This document shows positions 33,433-42,147 of a stretch of DNA of 64,000 nt, piece by piece. The stretch covers positions 9,669 through 73,668 of the forward strand of contig CAAGJJ010000037.1 of NCBI GenBank assembly GCA_900770165.1. Direction: 5' to 3'. A model generated the notes under the pieces. That model saw only the letters and a list, made by a program, of their open reading frames with translations, was not told the DNA's origin and did not search any database. The position numbers were made by a program, and so were the translations under genes. The DNA is from Clostridia bacterium (GTDB lineage Bacteria; Bacillota; Clostridia; Oscillospirales; Acutalibacteraceae). Position 1 is the first letter of the stretch; each line of letters opens with the position of its first letter.

Positions 33433-35064
33433 ATGGCAAAAGAAATAATATATGGTGAGGATGCCAGAAAAGCACTTTTAAGTGGTATAAACCAATTAGC
33501 AGATACAGTTAAAATTACATTAGGTCCTAAAGGAAGAAATGTTGTATTAGATAAAAAATTTGGTGCTCCATTAATTACAAATGATGGTGTTACTATTGCA
33601 AAAGAAGTAGAATTAGATGACGCATTTGAAAATATGGGTGCACAACTTGTTAAAGAGGTTGCAACTAAAACTAATGATGTTGCAGGTGACGGTACAACTA
33701 CTGCTACACTTTTAGCTCAGGCGCTAATTAGAGAAGGCATGAAAAATGTTACTGCTGGTGCTAACCCAATGATCTTAAAAAAAGGAATTCAAAGTGCAGT
33801 TGATGAAGCTGTTAAAGCAATTGTTGAAAATTCAAAAAAAGTAACTTGTTCTGATGATATAGCAAGAGTTGCAACAATTTCAGCTGCAGATGAATTTATA
33901 GGAAAATTGATAGCTGAGGCTATGGATAAAGTAAGTTCTGATGGAGTAATTACAGTAGAAGAATCTAAAACAGCAGAAACATATTCTGAAGTTGTTGAAG
34001 GAATGATGTTCGACAGAGGATATATTTCACCATATATGGTTACCGATACAGATAAAATGGAAGCTGTTATAGATGATGCTTATATTCTTATTACTGACAA
34101 GAAAATTTCAAATATACAAGAAATACTTCCTTTATTAGAGCAAATTGTTCAGTCAGGTAAGAAATTAGTTATAATTGCTGAAGACATAGAAGGCGAAGCT
34201 CTTGCTACATTAATTGTAAATAGGTTAAGAGGTACCTTTACATGTGTTGCAGTCAAAGCTCCTGGATTTGGAGACAGAAGAAAAGAAATGCTACGCGATA
34301 TTGCTATATTAACTGGCGGTGAAGTAATTTCTGAAGAATTAGGTTTAGATCTAAAAGAAACAACAGTTGACCAACTAGGACGTGCAAGACAAGTTAAAAT
34401 TGAAAAGGAAAGTACTATTATAGTAGATGGAGCAGGAAATTCTGAGGATATAAAAGCAAGAGTTTCTCAAATAAGATCTCAAATAGAAAATACAACTTCT
34501 GATTTTGACAGAGAAAAACTTCAAGAACGTTTAGCAAAACTTGCAGGAGGTGTTGCTGTTATTAAAGTTGGTGCAGCTACAGAAGTTGAAATGAAAGAGA
34601 AAAAACTTCGTATAGAAGATGCTCTTGCAGCAACAAAGGCAGCAGTAGAGGAAGGTATAGTAGCAGGTGGCGGAATCGCTTTAATTAATGCTATACCAGC
34701 AGTTACTAATTTATATAATAATACTCAGGCTGATGAGAAAACAGGTGTTTCTATAGTTCTTAAAGCATTAGAAGAGCCTCTAAGACAAATTTCAATTAAT
34801 GCTGGATTAGAAGGTTCTGTAATAGTTGAGAATGTTAAGAAAGAGAATAAAGTAGGTTTTGGATATAATGCAAAAACTGAGGAGTATGTTGATATGATTT
34901 CTTCAGGAATTGTAGATCCAACTAAAGTTACACGTTCAGCTTTGCAAAATGCTGCTTCAGTTGCAAGCATGGTGCTTACTACTGAATCTTTAGTAGCAGA
35001 TAAAAAAGAAGAAAGTCCAGCAGCACCTGCAATGCCAGATGCAGGAATGGGCGGAATGTATTAA
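33433..35064 (+). CDS. groEL: Chaperonin GroEL
   Basis: 543 residues, full length. ATP-binding DGTTTATLLAQAL with GDG just before, AALEEGIVAGGG-like segment VEEGIVAGGGIALI, and the flexible C-terminal tail ending GGMGGMY. Encapsulates and folds cytosolic proteins together with GroES. The ribosome site GGAGGGG is upstream of ATG. Ends the heat-shock operon. Confidence 0.98.
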   Translation: MAKEIIYGEDARKALLSGINQLADTVKITLGPKGRNVVLDKKFGAPLITNDGVTIAKEVELDDAFENMGAQLVKEVATKTNDVAGDGTTTATLLAQALIREGMKNVTAGANPMILKKGIQSAVDEAVKAIVENSKKVTCSDDIARVATISAADEFIGKLIAEAMDKVSSDGVITVEESKTAETYSEVVEGMMFDRGYISPYMVTDTDKMEAVIDDAYILITDKKISNIQEILPLLEQIVQSGKKLVIIAEDIEGEALATLIVNRLRGTFTCVAVKAPGFGDRRKEMLRDIAILTGGEVISEELGLDLKETTVDQLGRARQVKIEKESTIIVDGAGNSEDIKARVSQIRSQIENTTSDFDREKLQERLAKLAGGVAVIKVGAATEVEMKEKKLRIEDALAATKAAVEEGIVAGGGIALINAIPAVTNLYNNTQADEKTGVSIVLKALEEPLRQISINAGLEGSVIVENVKKENKVGFGYNAKTEEYVDMISSGIVDPTKVTRSALQNAASVASMVLTTESLVADKKEESPAAPAMPDAGMGGMY

Positions 35065-35093
35065 TAAGAATTATTGAGAATGCTTTCAATAAA

Positions 35094-35130
35094 AAATTGG
35101 TATTTATATTTCATAAATACCAATTTTTTT
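35094..35130 (+). terminator. Terminator of groESL
   Basis: AAATTGGTATTTAT pairs perfectly with ATAAATACCAATTT over a five-base loop, then a T tract. Confidence 0.9.
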
Positions 35131-35143
35131 ATTTATATATTAA

Positions 35144-35175
35144 AAGCCCAAGACAGATATTTTGTCTTGGACTTA
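35144..35175 (-). terminator. Terminator of the Fe-S cluster genes
   Basis: Minus strand: AAGTCCAAGACA and TGTCTTGGGCTT form a 12-bp stem with one mismatch, the arm running into CTTTTA. Placed just after the scaffold gene stop. Confidence 0.65.
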
Positions 35176-35182
35176 GTATTCT

Positions 35183-35626
35183 TTATCTATGTTCACATTC
35201 ACATGAACCTGAATGACAATTATCACAAACTTCGCCTACTATTGCTATAGGATCAATTCCTTTTCTTTTATAATAATCTGATATAGCAGACTTAATTGCT
35301 TGTTCAGCTAAAACAGAACAATGAACTTTTACAGGAGGAAGTCCGTCTAATGCTTCCATTACTGCTTTATTCGTTAATTTTAAAGCTTCTTCAATTGACT
35401 TTCCTTTAATCAATTCAGTGGCCATTGAGCTTGTTGCAATAGCTGCACCACACCCAAAAGTTTTAAATTTAACTTCGGTAATTATGTTATCTTTTACCTT
35501 TATATACATTTTCATTATATCGCCACATTTAGGATTTCCTACTTCTCCAATACCGTCAGCATCTTGTATTTCTCCAACATTTCTTGGATTTGCAAAATGA
35601 TCCATTACCTTTTCACTATAAGCCAT
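35183..35626 (-). CDS. Fe-S cluster scaffold protein, IscU/NifU N-terminal type
   Basis: 147 residues. Three scaffold cysteines are in GNPKCGD, FKTFGCGAAIATS and KVHCSVLAE, with the LPPVK signature for chaperone binding. A Cys-rich tail (CDNCHSGSCECEH) extends beyond the minimal IscU fold; it might bind metal. It builds Fe-S clusters using sulfur from the cysteine desulfurase encoded just upstream on the same strand. This NifS/NifU-like pair is the usual housekeeping Fe-S system in many Clostridia. No IscR gene is seen next to it. Confidence 0.93.
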   Translation of the reverse strand: MAYSEKVMDHFANPRNVGEIQDADGIGEVGNPKCGDIMKMYIKVKDNIITEVKFKTFGCGAAIATSSMATELIKGKSIEEALKLTNKAVMEALDGLPPVKVHCSVLAEQAIKSAISDYYKRKGIDPIAIVGEVCDNCHSGSCECEHR

Positions 35627-35695
35627 AATTCAAAGCATATGCAATCTATTTTAAAATAAGACTGTATATGCAAAACCACCTTTCTATTTATATAT

Positions 35696-36874
35696 TTATT
35701 TTTGTTTTATTATTTTTTCCCATAAAGGAGACATCTGCCGTAATCTATTAACTATTTTAGGTAAAACTTCAAGTATATAATTAACATCTTCTTCAGAGTT
35801 TTCATCACTTAGAGATATTCTTAATGATCCATGAGCTATTTCATGTGGGAGTCCGATTGCTAGCAAAACATGACTAGGATCTAGTGAACCTGAGGTACAA
35901 GCTGATCCAGATGAGGCACAAATACCTTGCATATCAAGCATTAATAGTAACGATTCACCTTCAATACCTTCAAAACAGAGATTCACATTTCCTGGTAATC
36001 GATGTGTTGTATCACCATTTAATCTTGAACGTTCTATATTTAAAGCTCCACTTATTAATTTATCTCTTAAACGAGATATTTTTCTGGAACGTTCTTCAAT
36101 ATTAGAACATGCTATTTTCATTGCAGTACTTAATCCTACAATTCCCGGAACATTTTCTGTACCAGCTCGTCTACCACGTTCTTGAGCTCCACCTTCTATA
36201 AGATTTCTAAGCTTAATTCCTTTGCGTATATATAATGCACCAATGCCTTTAGGACCGTGAATTTTATGAGCAGATAAAGATAAAAGATCGATATTTTCTT
36301 CTTTTACATTAATAGGAGTATTACCAATAGCTTGAACAGCATCAGTATGAAATAAAACAGAGTGTTTTTTGCATATTTTACCTATTTCAGAAATAGGTTG
36401 AATTGTACCTATTTCATTATTGGCATACATTATGGAAACTAAAGCAGTGTTATCTTTTATAGCATTTTCTAATTCTTCAGGCCTGACTAAACCATTTTCA
36501 TGTACATCTAGGTATGTTATCTCAAATCCTTCTTTTTTTAAGGATTCAACTGTATGCAAAACTGCATGGTGCTCAAAGGCTGTTGTAATAATATGTTTTT
36601 TCCCTTTTAAGGCTTGTTCATACGCAACTCCTTTTATGGCCCAGTTATCAGCTTCACTGCCTCCAGAAGTAAAAAAGATTTCTGCAGGTAATGCATTTAA
36701 ACATTTAGCTATATCTTCTCTAGCGGTTTCAACTGCTTTTTTTGCTTCTCTTCCCATAGAATACAGGCTAGATGGATTTCCATATTTACTAGTATAATAT
36801 GGAGTCATACTATCCAATACATCTTTAGAAACTGCAGTTGTAGCTGCATTATCAACATAAACAAAGCGAGACAT
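35696..36874 (-). CDS. Cysteine desulfurase (NifS/IscS family)
   Basis: PLP enzyme of 392 residues giving sulfur from cysteine to Fe-S assembly and perhaps tRNA thiolation. Seen: YVDNAATTAVS at the N-terminus, HTDAVQAIG, PLP lysine in SAHKIHGPKG and catalytic cysteine in SSGSACTSGSLDPSHV. AAAGGTGG ends about 6 bases before ATG 36874; the alternative GTG 36883 lies within that ribosome site. The scaffold gene follows 69 bp downstream in the same direction. Confidence 0.95.
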   Translation of the reverse strand: MSRFVYVDNAATTAVSKDVLDSMTPYYTSKYGNPSSLYSMGREAKKAVETAREDIAKCLNALPAEIFFTSGGSEADNWAIKGVAYEQALKGKKHIITTAFEHHAVLHTVESLKKEGFEITYLDVHENGLVRPEELENAIKDNTALVSIMYANNEIGTIQPISEIGKICKKHSVLFHTDAVQAIGNTPINVKEENIDLLSLSAHKIHGPKGIGALYIRKGIKLRNLIEGGAQERGRRAGTENVPGIVGLSTAMKIACSNIEERSRKISRLRDKLISGALNIERSRLNGDTTHRLPGNVNLCFEGIEGESLLLMLDMQGICASSGSACTSGSLDPSHVLLAIGLPHEIAHGSLRISLSDENSEEDVNYILEVLPKIVNRLRQMSPLWEKIIKQK

Positions 36875-36927
36875 ATTTACCACCTTTATAATTTTATTTA
36901 AGATTAGATTTTGCTTAAGCTATCTTT

Positions 36928-36956
36928 AATATACACCAAAAGAGTATAATTTACAA
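36928..36956 (-). promoter_or_regulatory. Promoter of the cysteine desulfurase operon
   Basis: Minus strand TTGTAA, 17-base spacer, TATATT, 54 bp upstream of the start. Confidence 0.55.
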
Positions 36957-37041
36957 TAGATTTTTATTTTTGGTATGTAGTTTTTATATAACAAATATAT
37001 TCTATGTGAAATAATATAAACTATTAGTGCAAATATAATAA

Positions 37042-37482
37042 TTATGTTTTTAAACTTTTAGCTGCTTCAACAGCTAGAGCGTCACATCTTTCATTTTCTG
37101 GATGGCCAGCATGTCCCTTTACCCATACCAGCTCAACTTTGTGATTTTCTATTAATGCTAAAAGTTTTTTCCATAAATCCGCATTCAAAGCAGGTTCTTT
37201 TTTATTTCTCATCCATCCTTTAGCTTCCCAACTTTTTGCCCAACCTTTTGTTATTGCATTACACACATATTGAGAGTCGCTGTATATAGTTATGTCGCAA
37301 GGTTCTTTTAATAGTTTTAATGCTTCAATAACTGCGGTAATTTCCATTCTATTATTTGTAGTATTTTCATATCTGCCAGAAATTTCCTTTTTATGTCCAT
37401 TATATTTTAAAATAGCACCGTATCCTCCTATTCCAGGGTTCCCGAGACAAGCGCCGTCTGTATATATTTCAACTTTCTTCAA
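37042..37482 (-). CDS. rnhA: Ribonuclease HI
   Basis: 146 residues, E. coli-type length with the basic handle region (WAKSWEAKGWMRNKKEP). Catalytic acids: Asp in YTDGACLGNPG, Glu in NNRMEITAV, Asp in IYSDSQYV and a late Asp in ERCDALA. Cleaves RNA in RNA-DNA hybrids. RBS GGGAGGG. Single gene. A second enzyme, RNase HII, lies at 40219. Confidence 0.95.
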   Translation of the reverse strand: MKKVEIYTDGACLGNPGIGGYGAILKYNGHKKEISGRYENTTNNRMEITAVIEALKLLKEPCDITIYSDSQYVCNAITKGWAKSWEAKGWMRNKKEPALNADLWKKLLALIENHKVELVWVKGHAGHPENERCDALAVEAAKSLKT

Positions 37483-37511
37483 TTATATCCCTCCCAATAA
37501 TTTACAAAACT

Positions 37512-37540
37512 ATTATATCATACTTAAATGTGCGTAACAA
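37512..37540 (-). promoter_or_regulatory. Promoter of rnhA
   Basis: Minus strand TTGTTA, 17-base spacer, TATAAT with TG one base before the -10; 30 bp upstream of the coding start. Confidence 0.6.
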
Positions 37541-37571
37541 ATAACAATTATGATAAAATGTAAAAAAAATA

Positions 37572-37600
37572 TTGAAAGTTTCTTGAAAGTATGATAAAAT
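37572..37600 (+). promoter_or_regulatory. Promoter of rplS
   Basis: TTGAAA, 17-base spacer, TAAAAT with extended TG. It leaves a leader of about 120 bases that holds a structured element. Confidence 0.7.
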
Positions 37601-37609
37601 ATATAAGCA

Positions 37610-37728
37610 TTTGGATACTATTGGCTTAACCGATGGGGTCTGATGCCCGGTTGTACCGAGACATTAGAGCTGGCAGTCCTCTGTCACATATTTTTGTGGT
37701 ATGAATGCCTGAATTTTAGGAGGAAAAA
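37610..37728 (+). ncRNA. Putative ribosomal protein L19 leader
   Basis: The leader is far richer in G+C than its surroundings. A hairpin ACCGATGGGGTCTGATGCCC followed by GGT (outer pairs ACCG 37629-37632 with CGGT 37648-37651) is followed by further complementary pieces up to TGTCACATA. Firmicutes carry an autoregulatory L19 leader at exactly this place, where L19 controls its own translation. I assign it from position and structure; a covariance search would confirm. Confidence 0.55.
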
Positions 37729-38073
37729 ATGAACGCATTAAAACTTATTGCTGAAGATTCTATTAAGAAAGAGTTACCAGAATTTAATATTGGTGATACT
37801 GTAAGAGTTCACGTAAATATTAGAGAAGGTGAAAGAGAAAGAATCCAGATGTTCGAAGGAACAGTTATTGCACGAAAAGGAAGCGGAGTTGCTGAAACTT
37901 TTACAGTAAGACGTGTTTCTTATGGTGTAGGTGTTGAAAGAGTATTTCCTATTCATTCTCCGAACGTACAAGGTGTTGACGTAATTAGAAAAGGTCGTGT
38001 ACGTAGAAGTAAGCTATATTACTTACGTGGAAGAGTTGGAAAAGCAGCTAAAGTTAAAGAGCAAATTCGCTAA
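37729..38073 (+). CDS. rplS: 50S ribosomal protein L19
   Basis: 114 residues, full length. FNIGDTVRVHVNIREGERER, MFEGTVIARKGSGVAETFTV and the end RRSKLYYLRGRVGKAAKVKE are typical. At the 30S-50S interface. RBS AGGAGG six bases before ATG. First gene of the rplS-rbgA-rnhB region conserved in Firmicutes, though a terminator follows it directly. Confidence 0.97.
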   Translation: MNALKLIAEDSIKKELPEFNIGDTVRVHVNIREGERERIQMFEGTVIARKGSGVAETFTVRRVSYGVGVERVFPIHSPNVQGVDVIRKGRVRRSKLYYLRGRVGKAAKVKEQIR

Positions 38074-38081
38074 GTAGTTAT

Positions 38082-38103
38082 AAGGGACGTTAGTCCCTTT
38101 TTT
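38082..38103 (+). terminator. Terminator after rplS
   Basis: AAGGGAC, loop GTTA, GTCCCTT and then a T tract. It probably makes rplS largely monocistronic, with read-through into lepB. Confidence 0.82.
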
Positions 38104-38133
38104 GCTATTTAATGGGGTAACAGGAGTGTTCTT

Positions 38134-38706
38134 TTGAGATATTATGAATATCATTTTACAGATAAAGTATATATACATAGATCAAGGTTTGTGAAAATTT
38201 TTTTCGAATGTTTTGAATCAACAATTATTGCATTAGTGTCATCTTTTTTAATTCTTACTTTTATAGTCAGGTCAGTAAGTGTTTCAGGAACTTCAATGCT
38301 CGATACTCTAAAAGATGGAGATAGATTAATTGTAACAAATTTATTTTATACTCCTTCCAATGGAGATGTAGTTGTTATAAGTCATGGTCAGCATTATGAT
38401 AAGCCAATTATAAAAAGAATAATTGCTACTGGGGGACAAACATTAAGTATAAATTTTAATAGTGGGGATGTATTTGTTGACGGAGAAAAAATATATGAAC
38501 CATATATTAAAAATCTTACAACAAAACCTGGAGATACAGAAATACCCAAAATTATTCCTAAAGGATATATATTTGTAATGGGAGATAATAGAGATGATTC
38601 GCATGATAGTAGATATTATGATGTTGGTTTAATTGATGAAGTAAATATTTTGGGGAAAGCAGAATTTATTGTTTCACCATTTAATAGAATAAGGAGAATA
38701 TATTAG
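38134..38706 (+). CDS. lepB: Signal peptidase I (first of two)
   Basis: Type I signal peptidase, 190 residues, removing signal peptides at the outer face of the membrane. Short cytosolic N-terminus, one membrane helix (about 30-48), catalytic Ser54 in SGTSMLDTL and Lys94 in PIIKRIIATGG, box E GDNRDDSHDSR. Starts with TTG behind CAGGAGTG (about 5 bases). The next gene is a paralogue 27 bp downstream with the same layout, so tandem duplication is likely. Confidence 0.93.
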   Translation: MRYYEYHFTDKVYIHRSRFVKIFFECFESTIIALVSSFLILTFIVRSVSVSGTSMLDTLKDGDRLIVTNLFYTPSNGDVVVISHGQHYDKPIIKRIIATGGQTLSINFNSGDVFVDGEKIYEPYIKNLTTKPGDTEIPKIIPKGYIFVMGDNRDDSHDSRYYDVGLIDEVNILGKAEFIVSPFNRIRRIY

Positions 38707-38733
38707 ATAATATTTTTATAGGAGGTATGTGAA

Positions 38734-39303
38734 ATGGAAGATAATAAAGACAAAGAGTTAGATGAGAAAATAGAAAGAACGGAGTTTACAAAGTCATGTT
38801 TTGAGTGGGTGGAATCTTTAATTCCAGCATTAATAGTATCAGTGTTAATACTTACGTTTGTATTTAGAATTGTAACTGTTAACGGCTCTTCCATGGAAAA
38901 CACTCTTCTTCATGGAGATAAATTAATAGTTAGAAATCTTTTTTATAAACCTTCTAATGGAGATATTGTTGTTGTGGGCCCTATGTGGGGATTAGATGAA
39001 CATATAATTATTAAAAGAGTAATCGCAAAAGGTGGTCAAACATTCGATATTAATTTTGATACAGGTGAAGTTACAGTGGATGGCGTTGTTCTTGATGAAC
39101 CATACATTAAGGAGATTACTAGACTGAAGGAAGGTGGAGAGATCCCTAGTGTTATTCCTGAAGGCTACTTCTTTGTTATGGGAGATAATAGAAATCATTC
39201 GAGTGACAGTAGATCTTATAAAGTAGGCTTAGTTTCAGAAGACCAGATAGTTGGAAAAGCTGAATTTATTCTCTTTCCTTTTAATAGAATCGGGAAAATT
39301 TAA
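38734..39303 (+). CDS. lepB: Signal peptidase I (second of two)
   Basis: 189 residues, paralogue of the preceding gene. More acidic cytosolic N-terminus (MEDNKDKELDEKIERTE), one membrane helix, Ser53 in NGSSMENTL, Lys94 in IIIKRVIAKGG, box E MGDNRNHSSDSR. Both copies keep all catalytic motifs, so both should be active; different N-termini and substrate pockets may tune the substrate range. RBS GGAGGT. rbgA follows. Confidence 0.93.
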   Translation: MEDNKDKELDEKIERTEFTKSCFEWVESLIPALIVSVLILTFVFRIVTVNGSSMENTLLHGDKLIVRNLFYKPSNGDIVVVGPMWGLDEHIIIKRVIAKGGQTFDINFDTGEVTVDGVVLDEPYIKEITRLKEGGEIPSVIPEGYFFVMGDNRNHSSDSRSYKVGLVSEDQIVGKAEFILFPFNRIGKI

Positions 39304-39343
39304 TAATTGTACTCGGTTTATAGCGTGAAAAGGAAGTGATTTT

Positions 39344-40219
39344 ATAAACGAGAATAATAGAGCAAATATTAATTGGTTTCCAGGTCATATGACAAAGGCA
39401 AAAAGAAAAATAGAACAAGATATAAAATTGGTTGATGCTGTTACTGAAATTATTGATGCAAGAATACCAGTGAGCAGTAGAAATCCTATTTTAGATCAAA
39501 TAATAAAATCAAAACCAAGAATTATATTGTTAAATAAATGTGATATGGCAGACCCAAACCAAACATTAAACTGGATAAAATATTATAAAAATGAAAATAT
39601 AACAGCTATTGCTGTTGATTGTAAAACAGGAAAAGGATTAAATTTATTTTTACCTTCAGTTAATTCTGCTTTAAAAGATAAATTAGAAATATGGAAGTCT
39701 AAAGGTATAGTTAGAAAAAATGTTAGAATTATGGTTGTAGGAATACCTAATGTTGGTAAATCGTCGTTTATTAATAAAATGTCTAAAGGAACTAAGGCTA
39801 AAGTTGAGGACAGACCAGGTGTAACAAGGGGAAATCAATGGTTTTCTATAGGAAAAGGCTATGAATTATTAGATACCCCTGGTGTTTTATGGCCTAAATT
39901 TGATGATCCGACGGTTGGTGAAAAATTGGCATTTACAGGTGCAATTAAAGACCAGGTTATTGATATTGAACTATTGGCAGTTAAAATTTTAGAATTGCTA
40001 CGTGATGAGTATAAAAATGAATTGGTAGAAAGGTATAGACTTAAAAAAGAGGATATATCTAATTTTACAGGTTATGAATTACTTGAATTAATAGGTAAGA
40101 AAAGAGGCATGCTTATTTCCAGAGGCGAAATAGATACTGCAAGAGCTTCTACTATGATTTTAGATGAATTTAGAGCAGGAAAGTTGGGAAGAATAACTCT
40201 TGAAAGGGTTAAGGATTAA
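39344..40219 (+). CDS. rbgA: Ribosome biogenesis GTPase RbgA (possible AUA start)
   Basis: Circularly permuted GTPase needed for late 50S assembly, 291 residues with the start used here. G4 NKCDMAD comes before G1 GIPNVGKSS and G3 LLDTPGV; the C-terminal RNA-binding ANTAR-like domain ends LGRITLERV. The family N-terminus NINWFPGHMTKAKRKI is encoded upstream of the first ATG (39389), and the frame back to the stop at 39326 has no ATG, GTG or TTG. AGGAAG at 39331-39336 sits 7 bases before ATA 39344, the best candidate; ATT 39368 is the other. Starting at 39389 would remove the WFPGH motif. It overlaps rnhB by one base. Confidence 0.9.
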   Translation: MNENNRANINWFPGHMTKAKRKIEQDIKLVDAVTEIIDARIPVSSRNPILDQIIKSKPRIILLNKCDMADPNQTLNWIKYYKNENITAIAVDCKTGKGLNLFLPSVNSALKDKLEIWKSKGIVRKNVRIMVVGIPNVGKSSFINKMSKGTKAKVEDRPGVTRGNQWFSIGKGYELLDTPGVLWPKFDDPTVGEKLAFTGAIKDQVIDIELLAVKILELLRDEYKNELVERYRLKKEDISNFTGYELLELIGKKRGMLISRGEIDTARASTMILDEFRAGKLGRITLERVKD

Positions 40220-40827
40220 TGGATTGGTTAATGTATGAAAATGAATGTATAAATAATGGATATAATTTAGTATGTGGTGTTGATGAAGCAGGAAGGGGCC
40301 CCTTAGCGGGTCCTGTTTTTGCTGCATCGGTAATATTTCCAGTTAATACTATTATTGAAGGTATTAATGATTCTAAAAAAATTAGTGAAAAAAAGAGAGA
40401 AAGATTATTTGAAATAATAAAGCAAAAAGCCCTAGCTTATTCGATTGCATATGCGACAGAAGAAGAAATTGATGAGATTAATATATTAAATGCTACTTTT
40501 CTTGCAATGTCAAGAGCTGTAGAAGGACTTAAAGTAAAGCCAGATATTGCGTTAATAGATGGTAATAAATCACCTGAGCTTAATATTCCCACTATGTGTA
40601 TTATAAAAGGCGATGCAAAATCACAATCTATTGCTGCAGCATCTATTTTGGCAAAAGTTGGTAGAGATAGATTAATGAAAGAATTATCGCTAAAATATCC
40701 TGAATATCAGTTTGAAAAACATAAGGGATATGGTACAGCACTTCACAGGGAATTAATAAAAAAATATGGATGCTGTCCTATTCATAGAAAAACATTTCTA
40801 AAAAAAATATTGAGTAATTGTGTATGA
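40219..40827 (+). CDS. rnhB: Ribonuclease HII
   Basis: 202 residues. Catalytic motif GVDEAGRGPLAGP near the N-terminus, ALIDGNKSPEL, KGDAKSQSIAAASILAKVGRDR, and YPEYQFEKHKGYGTALH. Removes single ribonucleotides and RNA primers from DNA. The start overlaps the rbgA stop (TAATG), so translation is coupled. The order rbgA-rnhB-yraN is conserved in Firmicutes. Confidence 0.96.
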   Translation: MDWLMYENECINNGYNLVCGVDEAGRGPLAGPVFAASVIFPVNTIIEGINDSKKISEKKRERLFEIIKQKALAYSIAYATEEEIDEINILNATFLAMSRAVEGLKVKPDIALIDGNKSPELNIPTMCIIKGDAKSQSIAAASILAKVGRDRLMKELSLKYPEYQFEKHKGYGTALHRELIKKYGCCPIHRKTFLKKILSNCV

Positions 40828-41198
40828 ATACAAGAAAAGTAGGGTACATAGGGGAAAATATAGCAGAAAAGTATTTAAAATCAAAAGGATACAATACATT
40901 ATGCGTGAACTATTATTGCAAGTATGGTGAAATAGACATAATTTCTTGTAAAGATAAATATATTATATTTGTTGAAGTAAAAATGAGGAAATCAAATTTA
41001 TATTCAACACCTGCTCAGGCGGTTAACACGAAAAAACAAAAGAAAATAATAAATTCTGCTTTAGACTATATTGTTAATAATAACGTTGAACTCCAACCAA
41101 GATTTGATGTTATAGAGATAATTAAAAATGAGAAAGATGTTAAAATTAACCATATTATTAATGCTTTTTGGCAGGAGGAAGATAATGCATCTTTTTGA
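40824..41198 (+). CDS. YraN/UPF0102 family nuclease-like protein
   Basis: 124 residues, restriction-endonuclease-like fold. N-terminal TRKVGYIGENIAEKYLKSKGY, then the acidic core YGEIDIISCKDKYIIFVEVKMR (D, ExK). Biochemical role not established; the fold is of Holliday-junction-type nucleases. ATG 40824 overlaps the rnhB stop (ATGA), a normal coupled start; a longer TTG start at 40818 is less likely. Confidence 0.88.
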   Translation: MNTRKVGYIGENIAEKYLKSKGYNTLCVNYYCKYGEIDIISCKDKYIIFVEVKMRKSNLYSTPAQAVNTKKQKKIINSALDYIVNNNVELQPRFDVIEIIKNEKDVKINHIINAFWQEEDNASF

Positions 41199-42111
41199 TT
41201 TACATTGTGATACCTTATATAGAAGTGTAATGGAAAATAAAGGCTTATTGAAAAATGATTTCCAAATTTCGTTACAAAAGGGCAAAAAATTTGATTCTTG
41301 GGTCGAATGTTTTGCTATTTGGATTTCTGATGATTTAACAGGACAAGAAGCATCTGATTTTTTTGATAATGCAATTAGGAATTTTAAAGAAGAACAGAAT
41401 TTAAATTCTGAATACATAAAACAACTTTATAATGTAAATGAATATCAAAAAGAAAACAGTAATGGTAAATGTGCAGCTATACTTACGCTTGAAGGGTCGA
41501 AAGCTTTAAATGGCGATTTGAACAAAGTTAGTTATATGAAAGAGTGTAGCATTAAAGCTATTACGTTAACATGGAATGGAGATTGTGATATTGGAAGTGG
41601 CTGTAAGGTATTAAATCCTGTTGGCCTTACACAATTTGGAAAAGATGTTATTTCTCTTATGAACGAATATTCTATAATTCCAGATGTTTCTCATGCTAGT
41701 GACAAACTTTTTTATGATGTTGTGAATTTTAGCAAAAAACCGATAATTGCTACTCATTCAAATTCTAGAAAGATATGCAATAATGTACGAAATTTAACTG
41801 ATGATCAATTTAAAATAATAAGATCAATGAATGGTATAGTTGGAATTAATTTTTGTAAAGATTTTTTAAATAGTAACGATAATGCTAATTTTTTAGATAT
41901 AAGAAAACATGTAGAGCATTTTTTATCTTTGTCTGGAGAAAAAACATTATGTATTGGTAGTGATTTTGATGGTGCTGATATGCCAGAGTGCATAAAAGAT
42001 ATAGAATCTATTTTATCGCTTTATGATTATTTTTTAGATTGTGGATATGAAAGATCACTTTTGGATGACATATTTTTTAATAATGCTTATAATTTTTTTA
42101 TGAATTATTGA
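41185..42111 (+). CDS. Membrane dipeptidase-type (M19) metallopeptidase
   Basis: 308 residues, renal-dipeptidase family M19. Metal ligands: His/Asp in LFDLHCDTLY at the N-terminus, Glu in LTLEGSKALN, His in DVSHASDK and ATHSNSRK, and Asp in CIGSDFDGAD. Hydrolyses dipeptides, often including D-amino acids, in the cytoplasm. AGGAGG at 41173-41178 fixes ATG 41185, which overlaps the end of the yraN gene by 14 bases. thrC follows 36 bp downstream. Confidence 0.9.
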   Translation: MHLFDLHCDTLYRSVMENKGLLKNDFQISLQKGKKFDSWVECFAIWISDDLTGQEASDFFDNAIRNFKEEQNLNSEYIKQLYNVNEYQKENSNGKCAAILTLEGSKALNGDLNKVSYMKECSIKAITLTWNGDCDIGSGCKVLNPVGLTQFGKDVISLMNEYSIIPDVSHASDKLFYDVVNFSKKPIIATHSNSRKICNNVRNLTDDQFKIIRSMNGIVGINFCKDFLNSNDNANFLDIRKHVEHFLSLSGEKTLCIGSDFDGADMPECIKDIESILSLYDYFLDCGYERSLLDDIFFNNAYNFFMNY

Positions 42112-42147
42112 TTGTATTAATCTATATCAAATTAAGGGAGGTTGAAT

